A stretch of DNA of 64,000 bases from Sporolactobacillus sp. STSJ-5. Lineage in GTDB: Bacteria > Bacillota > Bacilli > Bacillales > Sporolactobacillaceae. The stretch's first letter is position 1. Every line of letters begins with the position of its first letter. The notes beneath the pieces were generated by a model, which made no database searches, had not been told where the DNA came from, and was given only the letters and a program-made list of their open reading frames with translations. This document shows positions 50,170 to 59,503 of this stretch, one piece after another. Position numbers and translations under genes: made by a program. Location: contig NZ_JANFOJ010000005.1 of assembly GCF_024385605.1 (NCBI RefSeq), forward strand, positions 1 through 64,000. The letters are read 5' to 3'.

Positions 50170-51201
50170 TCAGCGGTTTTTTTCAGGAAGGCGCACGAAG
50201 CACATATAGATAAAAACCACGGCGCACAGCGCGCCATAGAGAGGATAAAGCGTGGAGATTAACGATGCGTAGCCGAATTGTCCAATAAAAAAGGTACAGA
50301 TGATCAGACTCAGCATGGCAAAGCGAATTGTGAACAGTGTTGGAAATACGCTGTGCAGCTGGCGAGTCAAGCCGAAAATATTGCCGACAAAGGTGGTCAG
50401 TATTTCTCCGAAAATAACACAGATAAATGCAGCATGCATTAATGTTCCGAGCGGGCGCACCATCTCTGCCATCGGCAATTCAAACAAACCGATATCGGAC
50501 CTACCAAGCATCATGAGATGAGACATAAGCAGAATCATTGCAAGCCCGCATCCTCCGAGAATGCCGCCAAGACGAATCACCTGTTCATCTTTAAACTCCT
50601 TCGCCATCGGTACAAGCACAATAAGTGCGGTGGACAAATTAAATGCTGAGTAATTGAACGCAGAAAACAGCCAGTGGATATGGCTGGTTTCAGGAAAAAA
50701 TTGAGCACCGGCTTTGTTTATCCAAAAAGTAACCAGGACGAAACCGACCAAAAGAGGCACAACCAGCATGTTGACAAACAACAAGCCTCGAACACCCCTA
50801 ATCAGAAATAGAACGCCTAGTATAAGAGCAAGCACAATGCCGAATTGCCTGCCCCATCCAAGCTGCTCGCCAAAGACTGCTCCTGCTCCGGCAAGCATCA
50901 CACCGGTCATGCCCAATATGATAAAGAACAGCAACGCTTGAATGACAGTCCCAATTCGTTCGCCAAATAAAGCGGCAAGAAGCTCATTAAACGAGTAAGC
51001 ATCTAACCGTTTTGCATACACCATCATTTTCGTCCCAATCCAAGTCATGAACACGCCGCTTAGGATTGCACCAATCGTACCGAACGAATGATATTGGGTA
51101 AAAAATTGAATGATCTCGCGACCAGAGGCAAAGCCGGCACCAACAACGGTCCCGATGAACGTCGCCGCAACCTGCAAAATGCCAATTACTTTGTTCTTCA
51201 T
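50170..51201 (-). CDS. YkvI-type membrane transporter
   Basis: The 343-residue protein starts at the ATG 51201, with AAAGGGA upstream; a reading from 51228 adds nine residues without a site. It has about ten membrane segments. IGTVVGAGFASGREIIQFFTQY near residues 15-36 is the hallmark of the YkvI group within the amino acid-polyamine-organocation-like fold. The substrate is unknown. In B. subtilis ykvI is also uncharacterised. The short gap to mntH and shared direction would allow cotranscription. Confidence 0.88.
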   Translation of the reverse strand: MKNKVIGILQVAATFIGTVVGAGFASGREIIQFFTQYHSFGTIGAILSGVFMTWIGTKMMVYAKRLDAYSFNELLAALFGERIGTVIQALLFFIILGMTGVMLAGAGAVFGEQLGWGRQFGIVLALILGVLFLIRGVRGLLFVNMLVVPLLVGFVLVTFWINKAGAQFFPETSHIHWLFSAFNYSAFNLSTALIVLVPMAKEFKDEQVIRLGGILGGCGLAMILLMSHLMMLGRSDIGLFELPMAEMVRPLGTLMHAAFICVIFGEILTTFVGNIFGLTRQLHSVFPTLFTIRFAMLSLIICTFFIGQFGYASLISTLYPLYGALCAVVFIYMCFVRLPEKNR

Positions 51202-51408
51202 CTGATCGTCCCTTTCTGATTCCGTCATGCCCGGTTTTCTTAATTCATCCTATGCGCGGCTTGTCCCATCCATACCTCTATCTAATGGCCTTTACAAAGG
51301 CTATGAGACACTTTATACTTGGGTAGTAAATCATATGATTGAGAAAGGGGACATGTTTTATGGCGAATCGCATACGTACTGCCGCATACAATCTCATTGT
51401 CGCGTGCC
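51202..51408. other. Upstream region of rsgA, first part
   Basis: A short frame follows an AAAGGGGACATG site but gives only an unconvincing peptide (MANRIRTAAYNL). No other feature is seen. Confidence 0.3.
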
Positions 51409-51462
51409 ACCGGTCCCCTATTTTCAGCATGATCTGAAGTTGAACTGACTATTAGGGACCGG
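51409..51462 (+). promoter_or_regulatory. Long-range hairpin in the rsgA leader
   Basis: CCGGTCCCCTA pairs with TAGGGACCGG (51453-51462) with one bulge and a 30-base interior. It is followed by a short T-run. It may be a leader RNA element; it does not match a known riboswitch that I can recall. Confidence 0.4.
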
Positions 51463-51494
51463 AGGCTTTTCACAGGGCAACTCCCTTTTTCGAG

Positions 51495-51521
51495 AAGACC
51501 GTGTGAACGGTCTTTTTTTAA
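51495..51521 (+). terminator. Terminator-like hairpin 30 bases before rsgA
   Basis: AAGACCGT (51495-51502) pairs with ACGGTCTT (51507-51514), followed by T's. Placed directly upstream of rsgA, it could be an attenuator or the end of an upstream RNA. Confidence 0.7.
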
Positions 51522-51552
51522 TACCTAATTTTAAGACAACCGGAGGATTTAT

Positions 51553-52608
51553 ATGAACTTAAAAATGTATGGCTGGAATCAACATTTAGACGCAACACAA
51601 TTGAATCTAGAAAATGGCCAGTCGATTGGCCGAGTGACATCCGAATATAAAGGACAGTATAAACTCGTAACAGAGCAAGGCGACTATTTAGCTGAAGTTA
51701 CCGGAAAATTAAGGCACCAGGCAGACGAACGTGAAGATTTTCCTGCAGTCGGGGACTGGGTGGTCGTCCGTGAACGTCCGTCAGAATGCAGGGCAACCAT
51801 AGATCGCATTCTTCCCAGATTCAGTAAATTTTCACGAAAAGCAGCAGGCGTAACTACTGTGGAACAAATTGTCGCCGCTAATATTGATACCGTCTTCCTT
51901 GTCATGGCGCTGAATCATGACTTTAATATTCGCAGACTGGAACGCTATTTGACCATGGCTTGGGAAAGCGGTGCGAACCCCGTCATCCTGCTCAGCAAAG
52001 CGGATCTGTGTCCTGATTTGGAAACGAAGATCGCCGCGGTGGAAGAAATTGCATTCGGCGTTCCTCTCATTGCGGTCAGTGCACTGAGAGATGCAGGCAA
52101 GCAGCAAGTCACTGACTATCTGGGTCAGGGAAAAACAGCCGTTTTTCTCGGATCATCCGGTGCCGGAAAATCAACATTAACAAACTGGCTTTGCGGCAAA
52201 GACATTCAGGTTGTGCATTCAGTCCGCGAAGATGATGACCGGGGCAGACACACCACAACAACACGTGAACTGATTGTTCTTCCCGGCGGCGGGGTCATTA
52301 TTGACACGCCGGGCATGCGCGAACTGCAGCTTTGGACGGCTTCTGATGATTCGCTGGAACAAAGCTTCTCAGATATTGAAACTTTCGCCTCTGAATGCCG
52401 TTTTAGAGATTGCACCCATCAAAAAGAGCCAGGGTGCGCGGTGCAACGCGCTCTGCAGGATGGCAGTTTGAGCGAAAATCGTTATCAAAGCTATCTCAAG
52501 CTGCAGCGCGAGCTTGCTTTTATTCGGCGCAAGTCCGATGTTCAAGAGCGGCTTAAAGAAAAAGCACGCTGGAAAAAGATCCATATGTCCATGAGACGAC
52601 ATCGCTGA
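51553..52608 (+). CDS. rsgA: RsgA-family ribosome small-subunit-dependent GTPase
   Basis: The 351-residue circularly permuted GTPase has an N-terminal OB domain (VTSEYKGQYKLVTEQGDYLA), the G4 motif SKAD at 148-151 ahead of G1 GSSGAGKST at 200-208, and G3 DTPG near 251, with a C-terminal zinc segment (ECRFRDCTHQKEPGCAV). It matures the 30S subunit. The longer N-terminus beginning MYGWN is typical of the second RsgA paralogue that many Bacilli have besides the yloQ copy, which is usually next to prkC. The ATG follows GGAGG. A leader with two hairpins suggests regulation. Confidence 0.93.
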   Translation: MNLKMYGWNQHLDATQLNLENGQSIGRVTSEYKGQYKLVTEQGDYLAEVTGKLRHQADEREDFPAVGDWVVVRERPSECRATIDRILPRFSKFSRKAAGVTTVEQIVAANIDTVFLVMALNHDFNIRRLERYLTMAWESGANPVILLSKADLCPDLETKIAAVEEIAFGVPLIAVSALRDAGKQQVTDYLGQGKTAVFLGSSGAGKSTLTNWLCGKDIQVVHSVREDDDRGRHTTTTRELIVLPGGGVIIDTPGMRELQLWTASDDSLEQSFSDIETFASECRFRDCTHQKEPGCAVQRALQDGSLSENRYQSYLKLQRELAFIRRKSDVQERLKEKARWKKIHMSMRRHR

Positions 52609-52631
52609 AACCTGCGAACAAAATAAAAGTC

Positions 52632-52673
52632 AAAGGCATTCGTTCCCTGAATTTTCGGAACGAATGCCTTTTT
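52632..52673 (+). terminator. Terminator after rsgA
   Basis: AAAGGCATTCGTTCC pairs with GGAACGAATGCCTTT, followed by T's. The stem is 15 bp. Confidence 0.92.
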
Positions 52674-52744
52674 AATTTATGCTAGAATAGAAAACACTGA
52701 TCGCTTAAGACAGACAGCATCATCAATTATATGGAGGTCATTAA

Positions 52745-53278
52745 ATGGATCAAAAATTAACACCGCTGAAGACTATTGATTTTGATCTGTTTTATCATTT
52801 AATGAAATGTTCATTTCCAGTAGCAGAATTTCGCCCGCGCAGTAAAGAGCGCCAGCTATTAAATCAAGCGAATTTTACCGTTTTAACCCGTTATGATTTA
52901 TTTGGGAAAAAAATTGACGGATTTATCGCCGAATGGTCGTTCAGTGATTTTCTCTTTTTGGAGCATTTCGCCGTGGATCCAAATCTGCGTGGACGCGGAA
53001 TCGGATCGACACTGCTCAGCAATTATCTTGAGCAAGCCAAAAAACCGGTTTTGATTGAGGTCGAATCACCAACGACCGATCTTGCTGTTCGCCGTATTCA
53101 CTTCTATGAGCAGTTGGGTTTCTCGCTCAGTTCGTTCGGTTATGTTCAGCCTGATTTAGGTCAGACCGGCGATCACATTGACTTGCTCATGATGCAGTAT
53201 CCGAATCCCCTGACCGAGCATGTCTTTAAGGAGCGAAAAAAAGAAATTTTCCAATCTGTCTATGGAGTGGAAAACTGA
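52745..53278 (+). CDS. GNAT-family N-acetyltransferase
   Basis: The 177-residue protein has the GNAT core: LFLEHFAVDPNLRGRGIGSTLLSNYLEQ, with the acetyl-CoA-binding RGRGIGS loop at about residues 79-85, and VRRIHFYEQLGFSL, the conserved last strand and helix. The substrate is unknown. It is followed by a terminator and is monocistronic. Confidence 0.88.
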   Translation: MDQKLTPLKTIDFDLFYHLMKCSFPVAEFRPRSKERQLLNQANFTVLTRYDLFGKKIDGFIAEWSFSDFLFLEHFAVDPNLRGRGIGSTLLSNYLEQAKKPVLIEVESPTTDLAVRRIHFYEQLGFSLSSFGYVQPDLGQTGDHIDLLMMQYPNPLTEHVFKERKKEIFQSVYGVEN

Positions 53279-53296
53279 AGATTATATGTACAAAAG

Positions 53297-53329
53297 ATCG
53301 GTCCGGGGACACAGCCGGCCCGATTTTTT
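53297..53329. terminator. Terminator between the GNAT and yjcZ-type genes
   Basis: ATCGGTCCGG pairs with CCGGCCCGAT with a G-T pair, followed by TTTTTT. It serves convergent genes. Confidence 0.8.
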
Positions 53330-53332
53330 GTT

Positions 53333-53431
53333 TTAATAAGCCCACGACGCGCCAATAATGATTAAGAGAATAAACAAAACAACCACCAACGCGAAGCCTG
53401 AGTTCTGTCCGAATCCTTCTGAAGCACCCAT
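53333..53431 (-). CDS. YjcZ/SscA-type small spore protein
   Basis: This 32-residue peptide is a short glycine-rich start (MGASEGFGQNSG) followed by one hydrophobic helix FALVVVLFILLIIIGASW, the exact pattern of the YjcZ/SscA family of sporulation peptides (FALIVVLFILLIIIG). GGAGGTGAT precedes the ATG. A sigma-K-like promoter lies upstream. SscA is involved in spore coat assembly in B. subtilis. Too short for routine gene callers. Confidence 0.9.
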   Translation of the reverse strand: MGASEGFGQNSGFALVVVLFILLIIIGASWAY

Positions 53432-53463
53432 GATCCTCATCACCTCCACTTGATTTTCTCTAC

Positions 53464-53490
53464 TATCTTATGCGAATGCCCCAAATCGTT
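53464..53490 (-). promoter_or_regulatory. Sigma-K-like promoter of the small spore gene
   Basis: On the minus strand CATAAGATA (53464-53472) matches the CATAnnnTA -10 of sigma-K/E, with an AC-containing -35 about 16 bases upstream. It lies about 33 bases before the start codon, in line with mother-cell expression. Confidence 0.6.
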
Positions 53491-53635
53491 TCGCCCGTTT
53501 TGTTACATCTGCTTTTTGCTTTGTTTCAGATCCGCATGCCGAACGAAAATGACTGTGATAAAATGACAGTAATTACTGCCGTGCTTTTCGCTATTTTGCC
53601 ATCGTTATGAATGGATCTTACAGGAGGCTTGCTAC

Positions 53636-54868
53636 ATGGAAAATTTTGAAACATTGTTGGAACACTATGCCGATATCACCGTTACAATCGGTCTTAATGT
53701 GCAAAAAGATCAAGATGTCATGATCTTCGCACCCATTGAATCGCCGGAATTTGTACGGAAAATTGTGCGAAAAGCTTATGAAGTAGGTGCTCGTCATGTC
53801 TTTGTCGACTGGACTGATGAAGAATTAACTCGATTGAGACTCGATCTTGCGTCTGAGAAATCACTCAGCCAGTTTCCCGAATGGCGTGCACGCTCATTTC
53901 AGGAACTCTCGAATCAAAATGCGGCTTTTCTCTATATCTATTCGCCGAATCCGGAATTACTCGCAGGAATAGATCCGCTGCGCGTTGCTACAGCACAGAA
54001 AGCAGCTGCGGCCGCAAATAAACAATTTTCAAATGATAAAAGCAGTGCCAAGGTAAGCTGGACCATTGTCTCGGTACCGACCGCAGCTTGGTCAGCCAAA
54101 GTGTTTCCCGGCATGGAAGAATCTGAACGAATCGATGCGCTTTGGCAGCAAATTTTCAAAATCACGCGAGCAGACAAGGAAGATCCCGAAGCCGCGTGGA
54201 AACAGCATATCCAATCACTAACGGACAAGCTGAACTATTTCAACGAAAAACGATTTAAGACACTGCACTATGCAGGACCAGGCACCAACCTAACCATTGA
54301 GCTTCCGGCAGAACATCTTTGGATCGGCGGCGGAATGTCCAATGATCAAGGTATTCCTTTTCAGCCGAATATGCCAACTGAAGAGGTCTTTACAATGCCG
54401 CTCAAAACCGGAGTTAACGGTACCGTCTCCAGCACAAAGCCGTTGAATTATGGCGGAAATCTGATTAACAACTTCTCTGTTACATTTAAAAACGGTCGAA
54501 TTGTGGATTATAAAGCAGAGCAAGGATTAGAAACGCTGAAACAAATCATTGAGACGGATGAAGGCTCGCACTATCTTGGTGAGGTTTCTCTCGTTCCGCA
54601 CCATTCGCCTATTTCAGAAACCAATCTTATCTTCTACAACACCTTGTATGATGAAAATGCTTCCTGCCATTTAGCAATCGGGCACGGTTTTCCATTTAAC
54701 TATCGCGGCGGACGCAAAATGTCTGAAGAGGCACTCGCGGCGGCAGGGATGAATCAAAGCCTTACCCATGTTGATTTCATGGTCGGATCCGGTGAACTGG
54801 ATATTGACGGTGAAACAGCAGATGGTGAAAGGACTCCGATTTTCCGTAACGGTAATTGGGCGATCTGA
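53636..54868 (+). CDS. M29-family leucyl aminopeptidase (thermophilic/PepS type)
   Basis: The 410-residue protein belongs to the aminopeptidase T/PepS family. Landmarks are LLEHYADITVTIGLNVQKDQ at the start, GARHVFVDWTDEELTRLR, ELPAEHLWIGGG (metal-binding His/Glu region), MPTEEVFTMP and GEVSLVPHHSPIS, and the end HLAIGHGFPFNYRGG with VDFMVGSGELDI. It removes N-terminal residues with broad specificity using two metal ions. GGAGG precedes the ATG. It is monocistronic with a terminator. Confidence 0.94.
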   Translation: MENFETLLEHYADITVTIGLNVQKDQDVMIFAPIESPEFVRKIVRKAYEVGARHVFVDWTDEELTRLRLDLASEKSLSQFPEWRARSFQELSNQNAAFLYIYSPNPELLAGIDPLRVATAQKAAAAANKQFSNDKSSAKVSWTIVSVPTAAWSAKVFPGMEESERIDALWQQIFKITRADKEDPEAAWKQHIQSLTDKLNYFNEKRFKTLHYAGPGTNLTIELPAEHLWIGGGMSNDQGIPFQPNMPTEEVFTMPLKTGVNGTVSSTKPLNYGGNLINNFSVTFKNGRIVDYKAEQGLETLKQIIETDEGSHYLGEVSLVPHHSPISETNLIFYNTLYDENASCHLAIGHGFPFNYRGGRKMSEEALAAAGMNQSLTHVDFMVGSGELDIDGETADGERTPIFRNGNWAI

Positions 54869-54878
54869 AAATCAGTAT

Positions 54879-54914
54879 AAAAAGCAGGTCTGAGTTCACT
54901 CAGGCCTGCTTTTT
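54879..54914. terminator. Terminator after the M29 peptidase gene
   Basis: AAAAAGCAGG (54879-54888) pairs with CCTGCTTTTT (54905-54914) with inner CTGAG/CTCAG pairs. It is symmetric and serves both convergent genes. Confidence 0.9.
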
Positions 54915-54941
54915 ACGTCTCTTTAAATTTATAAAGTAGTC

Positions 54942-57044
54942 TCAAATCTTGAAGCGTTTGATTTCTTCCTGCATCATTTGAGCCTGTTGATCCAGATCTC
55001 CGGCCAACTTGTTCAGTTCTTCCATCGAAGCCGTCTGTTCCTGAACAGAAGCACTCATTTCTTCGGTGCTGGCAGCGGTCTCCTCACTTGTTGACGCAAT
55101 GGTTTGTGAACCTTGAGTTATCTGTTCAATCTGTTCATGCGTCTTAATAATCGCATTGGCGATTGTCTGCATGCCCTTCACATTAAGTTTGATGGTTTTT
55201 TCGATTTCTTTAAACGCGTCATTGGATTCGGCAACGGCAGCATGTTGTTCTTGAAGTGTTTCGTTCGTTTGCTCACAATAAGCGACTGCTTGCTGAATTT
55301 CATGATTCATTGATTGAACCGTATCGGTTACTTCTTTTAATGATTGATTCGTCTGCTGTGCAAGTTTTCGAATTTCTCCGGCAACAACCGCAAAGCCCTT
55401 TCCATGTTCACCTGCATGCGCGGCCTCGATGCTCGCATTCAGGGAGAGCAAATTTGTTCTTCGTGCAATGCCGTCCAGCACATCAATAATTTGATGCACA
55501 TTTTTCGCATGTTCCTCCATTTTTAATACGGTATTGATGATCTGATGCGTCGTATCCGCAGATGTCTTTGATTGGGCGGAAAGATGGTTCATCTTTTCAA
55601 GACCGCCATTCGCATATTCCTTCATTCGCTCAGCCCCATGGAGAACCTCTGTACTGCGGTCATCAATTCGATTAACCTCATCCAAAAGGCCTTGCAGCGA
55701 CGATTGGCTCTCATCAATCGACTTAGACTGACTTGATGCTCCTGTAGCAATTTCCGTAACCGTTGCACTAATTTCATTTGCGGACGCAACATTCTCTTCA
55801 GCACTGGCTACCAATGTTTGCGAGGCCCCAATGATTTGATGCGACACCTCATACATCTTCTTAAAGGCTTCACGGTTCGTATTCGCAAGTGCATTAATAC
55901 TTTTTGTCAGCTGGGATAATTCATCATCGCCTTGGATCGGTATCTTTACGGTAAGATCTCCATTTTCAATGCGACCTGCAGCTTCTTGAAGCTTTCTCAA
56001 TCGCGTAACGACACGGCCAAGTGTGTAGAGCGTGATCAAAATAGAAACAATAATAATAATGACCAACGTTGCAACGGATGGCAGAGTAATGAGGTTCGCT
56101 CTGTTTGAAATCGCACTCTTATCGATAATGCCTAATAGAGTCCAGCCGGATGTCTTATTCGTGTGGAAACTTACCAATTTTTGTGAACCGTCGATCTTTG
56201 CATAAAACTTGCCGCTCTTTCCCATACTGCGCATTGTCTTATAGAAGTCTTGACCGGCAACATTTTTACCTAACTGACTTTTTTTAGGAGAGGCAATGTA
56301 GGTGCCCTTACTGTCAAGCAGCGCGACATAGCCGGAATCTCCAAGCTTTGCTTCGCTTACCTGCTTGATAATGGATTGGATAAATAAATCCATCTTAATG
56401 ACACCTTTTACTTGTCCGTTATCAACAATGGCCTGCACGACGCTCACGACATTTTGCTTCGTTACGCTGTCCGTATAAGGGTCGGTCCACATTGACTGAC
56501 CATTTCCCCCTACCCCGTCCTTGTACCACTGTTCTGCGGTGGGATCATAGCCTTTGTCAAAGAAATACATAGGCGAACGTACAATATCTCCTTTTGCCGA
56601 TGCATAGGTAATTGCCTGATATTTAGTATTTGAACTAAGTACATTTTGGAAATCCTGTTGAATTTCTTCGTTATTTTTCTGAACATTATCAAGCATTTTG
56701 CTCATTGTAAACTGACGTGTAACCGATTGCGCGTCATCAAAATAGGTATCAAAGGTTTGATCCGTGGCCTTCAATTGTGCCATGGCTGATTGCGTCATCT
56801 GATCGCGGATGAGCTTAGCTCCGTAGATGTAACTGAATAGCCCGCCGATCAAACCGACGATTACCATGATGCTGACGATTGGAATTAAAAGCTGTTTCTT
56901 CACACTCATTTTTTCTAAAGCGCGCCCATTCAGAAATTGCGGCAATTTAATGAGAAATGCCCCTGCAGCTTTAAGCCTTTCTCCCAGTGCCATTTTCTTT
57001 TCACTTGTCTTTTTTGCCTTATCCGTATCTTTTTCTTTGTTCAT
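54942..57044 (-). CDS. Methyl-accepting chemotaxis protein with Cache sensor
   Basis: The 700-residue chemoreceptor has a basic cytosolic start, a membrane helix ([24 protein letters not shown]), an outside dCache-type domain of about 240 residues ([20 protein letters not shown] and [12 protein letters not shown] are typical), a second helix, HAMP ([20 protein letters not shown]) and the signalling hairpin [39 protein letters not shown]. It senses a small molecule and controls CheA. It has an extra 40-residue lysine-rich cytosolic N-terminus. A second receptor gene lies immediately upstream. Confidence 0.93.
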   Translation of the reverse strand: MNKEKDTDKAKKTSEKKMALGERLKAAGAFLIKLPQFLNGRALEKMSVKKQLLIPIVSIMVIVGLIGGLFSYIYGAKLIRDQMTQSAMAQLKATDQTFDTYFDDAQSVTRQFTMSKMLDNVQKNNEEIQQDFQNVLSSNTKYQAITYASAKGDIVRSPMYFFDKGYDPTAEQWYKDGVGGNGQSMWTDPYTDSVTKQNVVSVVQAIVDNGQVKGVIKMDLFIQSIIKQVSEAKLGDSGYVALLDSKGTYIASPKKSQLGKNVAGQDFYKTMRSMGKSGKFYAKIDGSQKLVSFHTNKTSGWTLLGIIDKSAISNRANLITLPSVATLVIIIIVSILITLYTLGRVVTRLRKLQEAAGRIENGDLTVKIPIQGDDELSQLTKSINALANTNREAFKKMYEVSHQIIGASQTLVASAEENVASANEISATVTEIATGASSQSKSIDESQSSLQGLLDEVNRIDDRSTEVLHGAERMKEYANGGLEKMNHLSAQSKTSADTTHQIINTVLKMEEHAKNVHQIIDVLDGIARRTNLLSLNASIEAAHAGEHGKGFAVVAGEIRKLAQQTNQSLKEVTDTVQSMNHEIQQAVAYCEQTNETLQEQHAAVAESNDAFKEIEKTIKLNVKGMQTIANAIIKTHEQIEQITQGSQTIASTSEETAASTEEMSASVQEQTASMEELNKLAGDLDQQAQMMQEEIKRFKI

Positions 57045-57102
57045 GTGTTCTCAGCCCCCCGAGTACCTTGCTCTCTTATATCTATCAGTGAAAAAGTTTG
57101 AA

Positions 57103-58383
57103 TTAGACTAGCTTGTACCCCTTAAGAGCTGTTTGAATAATCGCAGCATCTGCTTCCAGATCAGCCGCAAGCTTGGTCAGGTGTTCCATTCCGGCGGTCT
57201 GTTCCTCAATCGATGCCGTCACTTCCTCTGTGCCGGCAGCTGTTTGTTCACTGATCTGAGTCATTCCGTCAATGTGTTCTTTAATTTTTTGCGTCTGCGT
57301 CGCCATGTCTTTGATCGAAGCAGAAATGTTGCTGATTCGCTCTTTATTCTCAGTCACGGCTTCAGCAATCCGCTTTGATGCCTTCTCAAAAGCACTGACA
57401 ACGATAAATTGTTCTTCCAGAACTTTACTTGTTTTTCCGGCAAACTGAACCGTATTTTCCGTATCCAAACGAATGCCGGTCATCAACTCGGAAATTTCTT
57501 TCAAGGCATGATCGGTTTGTTCCGACAACTTACGCACTTCATCTGCGACAACAGCAAAGCCTTTGCCTTGTTCTCCGGCACGAGCGGCCTCGATCGCCGC
57601 ATTTAAGGCAAGCAAATTGGTTTGGCCGGCAATTTCAGAGACGGATTCAATGATCTTGCCTACATTCTTTGAACGTGAATCTAAGGAAGCGATCGCGTCA
57701 ATAATATCAGCAGTCGTACTGATTGTCCGTTCCGAATGATTTCTCAGCTTAATGACAGACTGCTGATTTCCTTCAGAAATTTTGGCCAGCTGCTCCGCGC
57801 CATGCTCCATCATCTGTGTCTGCTCCGTAATGCTGCCCATTCTCTCTTTTAACTGATCCGTTGCCTCTTTATTTTTTCCCATTAATTCGGCTTGGTCGGA
57901 GGCTCCGGCAGCAATTTCAGTCATCGTCGATCCGATCTCGTTTGATGAAGCCGTGTGCTCTTCAACACTTGAAACCAGCGATTGAGAGGCATCGTTTACT
58001 TTTTCGGAGACTTTTGACATGCTCTCGATCACGCTGTGATTCATTCGAATCATGTGGTTGATGCCTTCGGCGAGACGTGCCAATTCATCATTTTCTTTAT
58101 CGTTGATAATCACACTCATATCGCCTGTTTCCGCTCTTCCAACAGCAAGCCGCAGATCATGCACACGCTTGTTGTAGCCCTTGAAAATAAAAAGCAGAGC
58201 AAAAAGACCCGCAATTAAAGTTACTCCGCTTGCAATAATAGCGGGGACAAGCATTCCTTCGACTCCGAAATAATAAAACACCGCAGTGACTCCCAATACA
58301 CCAATAAAAAAAGCAACAAAATAAAGGCTCTGAAGATTAAAACGCCTTTTGTTTCGGCTTTTTTGTTTCTCTTTTAAAGCCAT
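57103..58383 (-). CDS. Methyl-accepting chemotaxis protein lacking a large extracellular domain
   Basis: The 426-residue protein has two closely spaced membrane segments ([20 protein letters not shown] and [20 protein letters not shown]), with only a few residues outside, followed by a HAMP-like linker and the conserved tip [39 protein letters not shown]. It may sense membrane or cytosolic signals such as energy state. Its sigma-D promoter lies about 75 bases upstream. It is 58 bases from the Cache receptor, so they may be cotranscribed. Confidence 0.92.
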   Translation of the reverse strand: MALKEKQKSRNKRRFNLQSLYFVAFFIGVLGVTAVFYYFGVEGMLVPAIIASGVTLIAGLFALLFIFKGYNKRVHDLRLAVGRAETGDMSVIINDKENDELARLAEGINHMIRMNHSVIESMSKVSEKVNDASQSLVSSVEEHTASSNEIGSTMTEIAAGASDQAELMGKNKEATDQLKERMGSITEQTQMMEHGAEQLAKISEGNQQSVIKLRNHSERTISTTADIIDAIASLDSRSKNVGKIIESVSEIAGQTNLLALNAAIEAARAGEQGKGFAVVADEVRKLSEQTDHALKEISELMTGIRLDTENTVQFAGKTSKVLEEQFIVVSAFEKASKRIAEAVTENKERISNISASIKDMATQTQKIKEHIDGMTQISEQTAAGTEEVTASIEEQTAGMEHLTKLAADLEADAAIIQTALKGYKLV

Positions 58384-58456
58384 GACCGATCCATCCCTTC
58401 AAGCCCGCTTCAATTACCTTCACAAATCTCGCACAGCCCATTATCTATCACTTACT

Positions 58457-58483
58457 ATATCGGAATATCTAATTGAAAAGTTA
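58457..58483 (-). promoter_or_regulatory. Sigma-D-like promoter of the chemoreceptor genes
   Basis: TAAC (58480-58483) and TCCGATAT (58457-58464) are 15 bases apart on the minus strand, each with one mismatch to the sigma-D consensus. Confidence 0.7.
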
Positions 58484-58499
58484 ATTCAATTTTTATTAT

Positions 58500-59036
58500 T
58501 TATCCGTGTTGCTCAGCTCGAAACCGTGATGTATGATTGCTGCCTGTATAAAAGAGATAGTAATAAAGATCAAGTATAAACACAATGACCATTGCCAGAA
58601 TCATACCCGTCAAATCAAACGTAAATGTGTCAATCAGGTGACCGGTACGTCCCGGAACAAAAGTCTGATGCCACTCGTCGAACATCGCATAACAGAGCGA
58701 GATCGCGGGACCGCATAAATAGCAAAGCAAACGAGGCATAACCGTCGTCATAAACAGATTAATAATCATGAAGGTTAAAAGACAGTATTCCGTTACATGA
58801 CTTGCCTTGCGAAAAACAAACTCAAACAATGCATAAGGTTCGTCGGACGTAATACGTTCCCCGCCATAATTAAAATCGACATGCGGAAACGTTTCCGCCG
58901 TCCACTGAAAATGCGCCTTTAAGAAAGGCTGCATATTCTGGTCAGCGTAAGGAGTCGATGATCCTTTATAGATCATGCCAATAATAAATAAGATAAGAAT
59001 AAGCCAAAAAACGAATGCTTTAGGATTTTTAAACAT
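58500..59036 (-). CDS. VanZ family protein
   Basis: The 178-residue protein has about four membrane segments. FRKASHVTEYCLLTFMIINL and the C-terminal FDEWHQTFVPGRTGHLIDTFTFDLTG are the two hallmark regions of VanZ-like proteins, with the conserved DEWHQ and D. VanZ relatives give low-level teicoplanin resistance in enterococci, but most chromosomal copies have no known role. GGGGG lies upstream of the ATG. It is monocistronic. Confidence 0.92.
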   Translation of the reverse strand: MFKNPKAFVFWLILILFIIGMIYKGSSTPYADQNMQPFLKAHFQWTAETFPHVDFNYGGERITSDEPYALFEFVFRKASHVTEYCLLTFMIINLFMTTVMPRLLCYLCGPAISLCYAMFDEWHQTFVPGRTGHLIDTFTFDLTGMILAMVIVFILDLYYYLFYTGSNHTSRFRAEQHG

Positions 59037-59340
59037 CTTGTAAACCCCCAGTATAAAAAGTGCGTGCCCATCAAAAAAATCTCTATCCTAAATCTGCCTT
59101 AACGTTCCATTGTAAAGACCGCAAAACAATTTCTTAATCATTTCTCAATTATAGCGCAATTGCTTAGGTATTTTGTAGGTGTATTTTTCCACCGTCCACT
59201 TTTTAATTGAATTAATTCATTCGTCTGAATAATAAAAATTATGTCCGTGCTGCTGAATCGTCTTGCAAAAAAAGTGCATAACTCATGGCTAATTTGCACA
59301 GGTTAGTTAGTGCTTCACACATTGAAGGGAGTTTTCTCTA
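59037..59340. other. Intergenic upstream of the small charged gene
   Basis: About 300 AT-rich bases. I see no gene. A promoter for the following small gene must lie here, but none stands out. Confidence 0.35.
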
Positions 59341-59492
59341 TGAATAAAGAGCAGGAATTCAATCGCCAATTTAAGGCGAGGGAAAATACAGGTGAACACC
59401 GCAATGGACGGCTCGCCCAGCAAAAAAATCACACCGATGGGAACCATGCACCGAATGAATTCACCAGCGAAAACAAGAATGAGGACCGTTAA
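59341..59492 (+). CDS. Small hydrophilic protein of unknown function, possibly spore-associated
   Basis: This 49-50-residue protein (MNKEQEFNRQFKARENTGEH, then Asn/His-rich to a KNEDR end) is very hydrophilic, without hydrophobic core. AAGGGAG lies nine bases before the ATG at 59341; a longer frame from 59310 has no site. Composition resembles minor acid-soluble spore proteins, but it matches none that I can name. A terminator follows that overlaps the end of dsdA. Confidence 0.55.
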
Positions 59493-59503
59493 TCACGCAT
59501 CTC

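Noticed and set aside
51361-51475. Possible T-box on the minus strand (GGTGGCACGCG)
   Set aside because: The conserved T-box sequence and the terminator/antiterminator arrangement are not present, and no aminoacyl-tRNA or amino-acid gene follows on that strand.
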